Shown piece by piece: positions 57,473-64,000 of a stretch of 64,000 bases of DNA. Origin of the DNA: Mytilisepta virgata (lineage: Eukaryota > Mollusca > Bivalvia > Mytilida > Mytilidae); the NCBI GenBank assembly GCA_028015205.1, contig CM051510.1, forward strand, positions 28,086,580-28,150,579, read 5' to 3'. Positions within the stretch are counted from its first letter, which is position 1. The number at the start of each line of letters is the position of its first letter. The position numbers and the translations under genes were made by a program. The notes under the pieces are model-generated. The model ran no database searches. It saw only the letters and a program-made list of their open reading frames with translations, and was not told the DNA's origin.

Positions 57473-57568
57473 AGCTGGTGCGTATGGCCAGTCCGTATGA
57501 CAGGAAGTAGATACCGCCGGTCCATATGGCCAGTCCGTATGACAGGAAGTAGATACAGCTGGTCCGTA
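57473..57568 (+). repeat. About 45-bp tandem repeat, 2 copies and a partial
   Basis: Two units share TATGGCCAGTCCGTATGACA, GGAAGTAGATAC and a GCTGGT/GCCGGT edge; a third partial unit ends at GGTCCGTATGG. Confidence 0.8.
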
Positions 57569-59658
57569 TGGAATTCTGTATTAGCCCTGTTTTTTAACGG
57601 ACAATACGGGAAAACTTATTAACCAGGCCGAACATCCATATTGAACGTATTGTTAATATGAGTATATCTTTTCAAATCCATATTAGTCATGCCGAATTAA
57701 GCATATTAGGGCTGATTTAATAATATTATGTAATAATACTATAATATTAAGGTTATAAAATACAATTGAATCATTACTTTTGTGTTTATCTGCAAAAGAA
57801 TATACTAGAAGAAATAAGATAAACAGAAAAAGCAAATTCGTAAGAACAGAAATATTACAAAGATATCAAAATAAAAAAAATAACAAACACGATAAGACTA
57901 CAATCAAGTAATCACAAAAAATAAAGAAATAGCAACATAAATTCCCCCCACCCCCAAAAAAAAAAACAAATTGAAATCACCTGTTCCGGAAATTTGAGGT
58001 TTTGCTCAATCAACAGCACCCTAAAATAATGAGCCTTCTTCTTGATATGTACATGTATGTAGAAAAATATTTTGTAACTTATTTATTTATCATTATTTGC
58101 AAATTTCTTAGACCACACACCAGGCTAATTATTAATGATAAAAATGAATGATTCAAAAATATATATGGTCTTCTTTGCAGTATATAATATTGGGCATGCT
58201 CTACAATCAAAAATAATTATTCAACAACCACTAATCTATCTTAATTAAATACTCGCTCTGAATACGTATGAAACACTTTATATAATTTACTTCTGGCAGT
58301 ACATTAAATCGTTCTAATCGAATAATTTGAATCTTTCACTTTGCATATACAGTCAAACCTGTTTTAAAGGTATAACGACATCTAAGATAGAAATTAGAAT
58401 TTATTAAGTAATTTACAAATTAACAATGTTTCTAAAGTTCAATGTTCGAAAGTTCCATAAATGTTTTGCACTATGACCCTGTCCGTGATCTTGACGAATT
58501 CTGGTGTTAGCGAATTGTGTCCTTCTAGTCCGAGGCGGAATCTTATATAGTTCAGAGGGCCATCATCTTAAAACAATGGCCAATAACTGTTGGCAGTTGA
58601 CAGAGAAATCTTACTATTGAATAATACATGTACGAGGTTGAGCATAGGACAATACAATTAACGTCTGCAGGATACATGTTCGTTAATAAGCAGTGGACAT
58701 AGTCATTAATTGTCTGGAGGTTACATGTACTACATTATTCGTGCACATTGTTATTAAGTGTCTGTAAGATACATGTACTTGTATCAGTTAATTTATATTT
58801 GAATACTCCTTGTTAAATATTGTTCTCTCTCCAATTGTGTAACAAAGGCACTGTGAAAATTTCGCTGCTATGAACAAAACTTGTAAAATTAACCTCAGAG
58901 TATGTATAAAGGGCACCTGCTCATGAAGGGCACTTTTCTTTGGGCACCCTTTATACACAGGTTTTACTGTAAAACAAAACAAAGATTTGTTGCTTTTAAA
59001 AGAGTGAAGTACATTTTTTATTTGATGAACCATATTTTTAATATGTGGTGTTGGACCTTTTCGAAATGACATGGCTGTTTTCTTTTAACAATAATAGGTA
59101 CCCGGTATAGTAAAGGGAAGGATTGAGTTATCTTTACAATATCAAACGTTGGACAAGTCGAAGTCGAATAACTCTAACAATTTGGCTATCTCAAACTACT
59201 TTTCCCGTCCTTCACGGAGATTTCCATTCATCAGAACTTCAGTAATTCGAACTGATTTGTCAGGCGTTAAGTATTCGAACAGCAGCATTTCTAATGCATA
59301 TCAGGTTTAAATTACAGTTTTCTCAGTTCTTGGACTAGTTTTGAGAAAGCGATCTAATGCCTTTCGAATTTACCGGGACATAGATTGATATCTCCTCTTG
59401 AAATTACACATGAAGTAAACAAAGTCTAAAGTGACTACCTAGTTTAGTACGTGTCTTCTTAAGATTTGATTTAGTAATATTTGCACATGTGTATTTATAA
59501 ACGTTCGATAAGACAACATAAAAAGGAAGTTCTGGTAAGTGAAATCCACCCGAAAAATTCTGTACAGTGCCAACACAAATGTTGTTTAATCTCCGTCGTG
59601 AATTATCACGTTGCCAAACCTTTGATGGTAAAAAACCAAGACCTAGGGTAGATTGTCT

Positions 59659-59698
<40 letters not shown>

Positions 59699-59734
59699 TT
59701 TTGTGTGGTTAATAAAATTCCTTGATACAATTTT
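57569..59734. other. Intergenic, nothing coding
   Basis: AT-rich. A degenerate tandem of TACATGT...TTAATAAG...GTCTG words lies at about 58620-58780. There is a hairpin at 58903-58965 and a T tract at about 59659-59697. Confidence 0.4.
58903..58965. repeat. Short hairpin (GTATAAAGGGCACC / GGCACCCTTTATAC)
   Basis: Near-perfect arms of about 16 bases flank a 30-base spacer that itself contains another GGGCAC. Possibly a small foldback or mobile-element end. Confidence 0.6.
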
Positions 59735-59795
59735 TTATGCAAAAGATGTTCACATTTCGTCGACCTATGACTCATCAGTTGTGCTCAAGACCTAA
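59735..59795 (-). ncRNA. Hammerhead-ribozyme-like relic, second copy (minus strand)
   Basis: On the minus strand CTGATGA (59778-59772), helix II GTC...GAC (59771-59759) and GAAA (59758-59755) are in hammerhead order. Then comes TGTGAACATCTTTTGCATAA, matching the 3' side of the copy at 9558. The upstream words GAGCACAACTGATGAGTC are shared. Helix III is poorly paired here, so it is likely inactive. Confidence 0.5.
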
Positions 59796-60964
59796 TTAAC
59801 TGATTTTTACTTAAACACGACATCATCAGAAAGTTATATGATAAGTGCTAGTTTTGAACCATGGTGATATTTAGAAAACATCTCTAAGTTATTTGAAATG
59901 TACAGAATTTTACTATAGCTACAAGAAGTTTGTCAAGAAATAACTTTCTAATGTATGTGGAACACAGAAGTTTTATGCTTGGCTATATATTTTTCAAGAA
60001 ACAATTGCGCACGACTTATTTTTCAGAATAAATTTGTATCATTATTTTACTAGCAGATTGACATGAATTGCTTAATGAGAATATTTGCTGAAATCGAACG
60101 AAAAACTTTTTTTAACTCAATATAGTTCCCGACCGACTTAGATAGCTCAGTGGATATTTTAAAACTTATTTTATAAAATATTTATATTGCAGTAAAGTTT
60201 AATTAATGCGCCGAAGGATACAGTATGTAACATTTAACCACAATAAACAATTTAAGTATAAAAATTGTTGAACACGTCAGAAAAAAGTAAGTCATATAAA
60301 AATGTGACATATTGTGCACATCTGACCTATTGTATGCCACGAACGAGTATAAAACGAATAATTACGGAATATACATCATCACATGAAGCGAGAAATAGCC
60401 AGTAGACAAACAATTTGAAGCGGTTTTAGTAAATATCTAAGTTCGTTCCTAATTGTTTGTAGTTAATTATTTATTGTAGCCAGACATGATTAATGTCCAA
60501 GGAACAGCAATCCTAAAACGGATGTTAAATCTATTTTAATTTTACTTTAAAAAAATTTTAAGCTCCACCAAAAACGTTTTAGGTAAACTCAACTTCCTTA
60601 AGTCTGTTAAAACAAAACAAAAAAGTCCCTTTCTAATTATGACTTTACAATACGCCGAGTACTAAACGTTAATGTTTCATCAAGTCGTTTTTTATGATTT
60701 TTCTTACGTTTTAATCATTATCCGTTTAAAATCTCTGAACTATTAGCTCATGAATCGCATACATTTAATGTCAAAATGTTCTTATATCTTCACAGTATTT
60801 TTAAACCAAAACACAATTTACTAGCTAAAACTATAACATCCCAACAGACAACTCAGTTTAGTCATCAGCATTAATATGAATGTTTTTTTCTTTTATTCTC
60901 TCTCGTTCTTTTCATTGTTCAAAAAGCAAAGGCTAATTTTCTATATGTAGTTGCTTAATTGATT

Positions 60965-61150
60965 GTTATTTACTTAACGTCCAGTGGCAAATCGTGGTTC
61001 TTCATGACGAGAACCAGTTCAATAATTTATCAAACACAGTATTCAAATATTGGTGGGACGGGACACAAATAGCAACCGCTTTTGACTGCCATGTTAAAAG
61101 GCTAATGGTAGAGTAGGGTCGGATAATTTAGCCGTCTGTACCGGCCATTA
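60965..61150 (-). mobile_element. SINE family 2 3'-end fragment, left arm of an inverted pair
   Basis: TTACTTAACGTCCAGTGGCA begins the inverted tail, and the segment runs through ACGAGAACCAGTTCAATAAT to TAGCCTATTTTTTT. It matches the 3' part of 28202-28600. Confidence 0.65.
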
Positions 61151-61199
61151 GCCTATTTTTTTTTCAAAAACCTCAGAATTATCCCTCTACCCAAGCATC

Positions 61200-61345
61200 T
61201 ACCCTTTTACAGTGGTGGTGAAAATAGATTTCCATTTTTGTCCAGTCCCACACGTCTTTGAATTGTGTTTGATAATTGCTGGACTGGTTGTCGTCCCAAA
61301 GAAGCCTGAAATAGTTGCCACTGGACGTTCAGCAAACAACAATCA
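61200..61345 (+). mobile_element. SINE family 2 3'-end fragment, right arm of an inverted pair
   Basis: From ACAGTGGTGGTGAAAATAGA to TTGCCACTGGACGTTCAGCA and AACAATCAATC. It is oriented opposite to 60965-61150, so the two tails point outward. Confidence 0.65.
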
Positions 61346-61374
61346 ATCACTTTGGATAATTTTTTCGGCTTTCA

Positions 61375-61472
61375 TTGGCCTTGAGCGCCAGCTGACGTTT
61401 TGGCCTTGAGCACCAGCTGACGTGTTGGCCTTGCGCACCAGCTGAAGTTTTGGCCTTGACCACCAGCTGACG
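61375..61472 (+). repeat. 24-bp tandem repeat, 4 copies, each with CAGCTG
   Basis: Unit TTGGCCTTGAGCACCAGCTG plus ACGT. Four copies with single-base differences, immediately after a SINE tail. Confidence 0.88.
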
Positions 61473-62159
61473 AGGCCTAATTGGAATAAACAACTACATG
61501 AAAAACTGGAATGGTCACCAGTGGCATACCAATTAATCAACACAACCCAGAAGACATACAAATAGCATAAAAGAACACAAAACACAGACATAAACACAAC
61601 AGAGGGTCAGGATATTATGACTTGGTACAGACAATTAACTTTGGTGGGTTTTTATGAGTACCCAACTTCCATCCCCTTTCTCTATCCTGATAGTATAAGC
61701 AGTACTATAAAAGCCAATACAATATGATTACAAACAAGGTGACTGCTTGCTGAAGGTACATAATTAGATGTGCTCCTTTTAACTGTTATAATACTACCTA
61801 AGGCTCTCACAGCTGTTGGTCGGAAAGTAAAAGAAATAGTCACAAACAACACTCCCATAAAGGGTTTGATGCCATCTTGTTATGAAGTTCAATAAGAAAT
61901 CGACAGTATGCAGATCTTGTATATCAAAACTGTTGCAGCATAAAATATTTATTTACTCACGTAAAATGTTCTTTTTTTTTTTGGCTATTAGAAAACATTT
62001 TCAATTTGAAAGTTAACAGGGAATTCAAGATATTTGAAAATTTGTGTTTTATATCAACGATTCACTATTCCTCATCGGATATTTATTTGTAGGACATGTT
62101 TATTTCCATTCATTATGAAATACGCTTTGGTTAAGATCAATTGTTTTGTGTCTTGGAAA

Positions 62160-62600
62160 CATCATAAACAAGGGCAACGCGAAGCGTGGCATCCCTTCGC
62201 CGTGAAAAAAATTTACCTTGAAATTTGTACATGTATAAGTGTTCACAAGTGTGTAAAGAATTTACAAGTTCCACTGGGACCTTGACCTTTGACCTATTAC
62301 CTTAAAAACCAATAGGGCCTTAGATATTCATAAGGACTAAGTATGTGCCAGGTTTGGTCAAAATCCCTTGACAGATGTAGAGTGTTCACAAGGATGTTAC
62401 GGAATTTACAAGTTGAACTGTGACCTTTACCTTTGACCTACACCTTGAAAATGAATAGGGTTCTAGATATTCATAAGGACTAAGTATGTGCTTTAATGGA
62501 TGTTGAGCCTAAAATGTTCACAAGGGTGTTACGGCCGGAAAGACGGACGGTGGCGTTACTTTATCCCCTCGCAACTTCGTTGGCGAGGGGATAATTAAAG
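62160..62600 (+). repeat. Two-unit direct repeat with GC-rich ends
   Basis: GTTCACAAG..., GAATTTACAAGTT, TGACCTTTGACCTA, ATAGGGCCTTAGATATTCAT and AAGGACTAAGTATGTGC repeat twice about 165 bases apart, with a partial third GTTCACAAGGGTGTTACGG. It ends in GACGGACGG and CCCCTCGC...GCGAGGGG. It resembles dispersed repeats common in bivalves. Confidence 0.7.
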
Positions 62601-62919
62601 GTTTAGTTTATGCATGTTGACTTTCGTTCTGTGTCAACTGCAGTCCGAATTTTCAATATTAAGGGGACTTTTATTTAGTGGTTGTTGTAGAGAAGGGTGT
62701 ACTTTCACACAGAATCGACTGCACTGGTCGTCCATATTTAAGTGCTAAATATAGTAGCAAAAGTCTAAATCATTTGGGAGTTTTTATATACATGTACTTA
62801 GTTCCGTACATCTGACATGATGTACGATTTGTATATTTATTGGGTTCTTTGCGCATTTTTTTTTTCTACTTTTCCTACTAAAGAAGTGGAATATTTGTCG
62901 TTGACAGATTGTCGATGAG

Positions 62920-62963
<44 letters not shown>
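62920..62963 (+). repeat. Poly-A tract of about 44 bases
   Basis: Uninterrupted A run. No retroelement body is recognisable directly upstream. Confidence 0.9.
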
Positions 62964-62965
<2 letters not shown>

Positions 62966-63282
62966 ATTACTCTTTCTGCATTCTGCATTAAAAGCATTAA
63001 AAGCATTATAAAATGTCCCGTAAATCATAAAACTACATTAAAATTTCGTAATTTTAAACACTTCATTTGTCAGATAATGCATCAGAGAAATATCGTGCAT
63101 ATATTATATAACAATATAATTATACAACTCTTTTATATCTGATAAATATGTATGTCATTTTATATTCATTAGCACTTACGGATCGGTGCCATGTCTTGTT
63201 GATTACAAATTCCCGAGGTTGTTGGCCAATATAGTGTTCAATGCTGCATTGCTGAATTAATTTTTATGCCGAACATGCCGAA

Positions 63283-63692
63283 GCAAGTTAATTCTTTGTT
63301 TGGCGTCAATTTTATTTCAAATTGAGGAGGGTATGAGGCAAAGAATCAAAAACATAAAATAAGGCAACTATGAAAACTGGCAGTATAACTGAATTTCCTT
63401 GACGTACACCATGTAGACTTTAAAGTTGTAGAAATTGACTAAACATTTATTTGCAGCCATCATATGCAGATTCTTTTTAATGAAATTTCGATATTAGACA
63501 TAAAAAGAGATGTTATTATTAAACTCAAATAACACCTAATACTTACTTTTAAAGTGACAAAACAACGACGAATTTTCGGATTTTGTCGCCAAATACGATA
63601 AAAAAAAATGCATTTTTTGTTTTATCAGAACGACATGAAGAAAATCCAATGCGGGCGCTGACGCCAAACAGAGAATTAACTTACTTGGCCTT
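63283..63692. repeat. Inverted repeat pair, possible MITE
   Basis: GCAAGTTAATTCTTTGTTTG-GCGTCA at about 63291-63316 pairs with TGACGCCAAACAGAGAATTA-ACTTAC at about 63659-63684. Arms of about 30 bases enclose about 340 bases of AT-rich sequence without a frame. Confidence 0.55.
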
Positions 63693-64000
63693 ACTTTAGA
63701 CAACACAAATGGTATGGCAGTATTTTTCTCAGTATTCATTACCCTGTAATTCCTCTGTGCTTTGAGCAAGCATATTTGTTATGTCCAAGTAAAACATTTT
63801 TGCTATTAGAATGTGTTGTTTTTTTTTCAATTTGAAACATCTTTGAAGATGTTTATGCTACACCAATGTTTTAATGGATAAGTAAAGTCAAGAAATACCA
63901 AAGGAATATTCGGAGGAGGGGAAAATCGAAACTACTGACAAACTCCGGCGAACAACAAAGACAAGACCAAAACAATACATGCACTACAATTAAAAACTAA

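Noticed and set aside
59404..59775. 123-codon minus-strand frame with a poly-Lys run
   Set aside because: The Lys run is a homopolymer, and the N-terminal part overlaps the hammerhead-like relic. There is no domain or splice support.

Overview
The window is AT-rich eukaryotic nuclear DNA with introns, a high density of short dispersed elements and long homopolymer tracts. Several elements point to a bivalve mollusc, most likely a mytilid mussel. These are tRNA-derived SINEs ending in a TGCCACTGGACGTTAA-like tail, a retroelement fragment encoding FYGRHHDLVDRY, a degenerate Penelope-like reverse transcriptase, and repeats with GCTCACCTG/CAGGTGAGC ends. The species assignment is inference from these hallmarks, not a database match.

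The coding content is a dispersed cluster of five two-exon genes, called A to E here: A (864-5731, +), B (16400-18477, -), C (26685-31550, +), D (44041-46364, -) and E (52485-55383, -). I rebuilt each by joining a large terminal exon to a small upstream exon that encodes only a signal peptide. In all five the intron is phase 1 and sits right after the signal peptide. All five products are predicted to be secreted, strongly charged and mostly disordered. B, C, D and E share a block of about 35-44 residues built from five-residue steps (hydrophobic-x-A/S-x-x) and usually closing in a V-x-V-T/S-like strand; B and C have two copies. Basic KR-type sites precede the block in all four. A lacks the block but has the same gene structure and Ser/Asp/Trp acidic segments like one in B. 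It also has Gly-X-Asn repeats, short G-E-P repeats and a 14-residue Gly/Asn/Pro repeat, which resemble low-complexity regions of molluscan shell-matrix proteins. I recognise none of the five as a named family. A role in extracellular or biomineral matrix is inference.

Layout: 1-5731 holds gene A with a 2.6 kb repeat-bearing intron. 5732-16399 is repeats: a broken Penelope-like element with a nested LINE fragment, a 34-bp tandem repeat, a hammerhead-ribozyme-like relic, a 1.5 kb repeat array and a retroelement 3' fragment. 16400-18477 is gene B. 18478-26684 holds SINEs, foldback hairpins and one weak first-exon candidate. 26685-31550 is gene C. 31552-44040 holds SINEs, minisatellites, an inverted-repeat element, a LINE remnant and small unexplained exon-like pieces. 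44041-46364 is gene D. 46365-52484 holds SINEs with clear target-site duplications, two copies of a roughly 0.7-0.8 kb element and a 77-bp minisatellite. 52485-55383 is gene E. 55384-64000 has no convincing gene and holds homopolymers, a second hammerhead-like relic, an inverted SINE pair and short tandem repeats. I saw no rRNA, functional tRNA or CRISPR.
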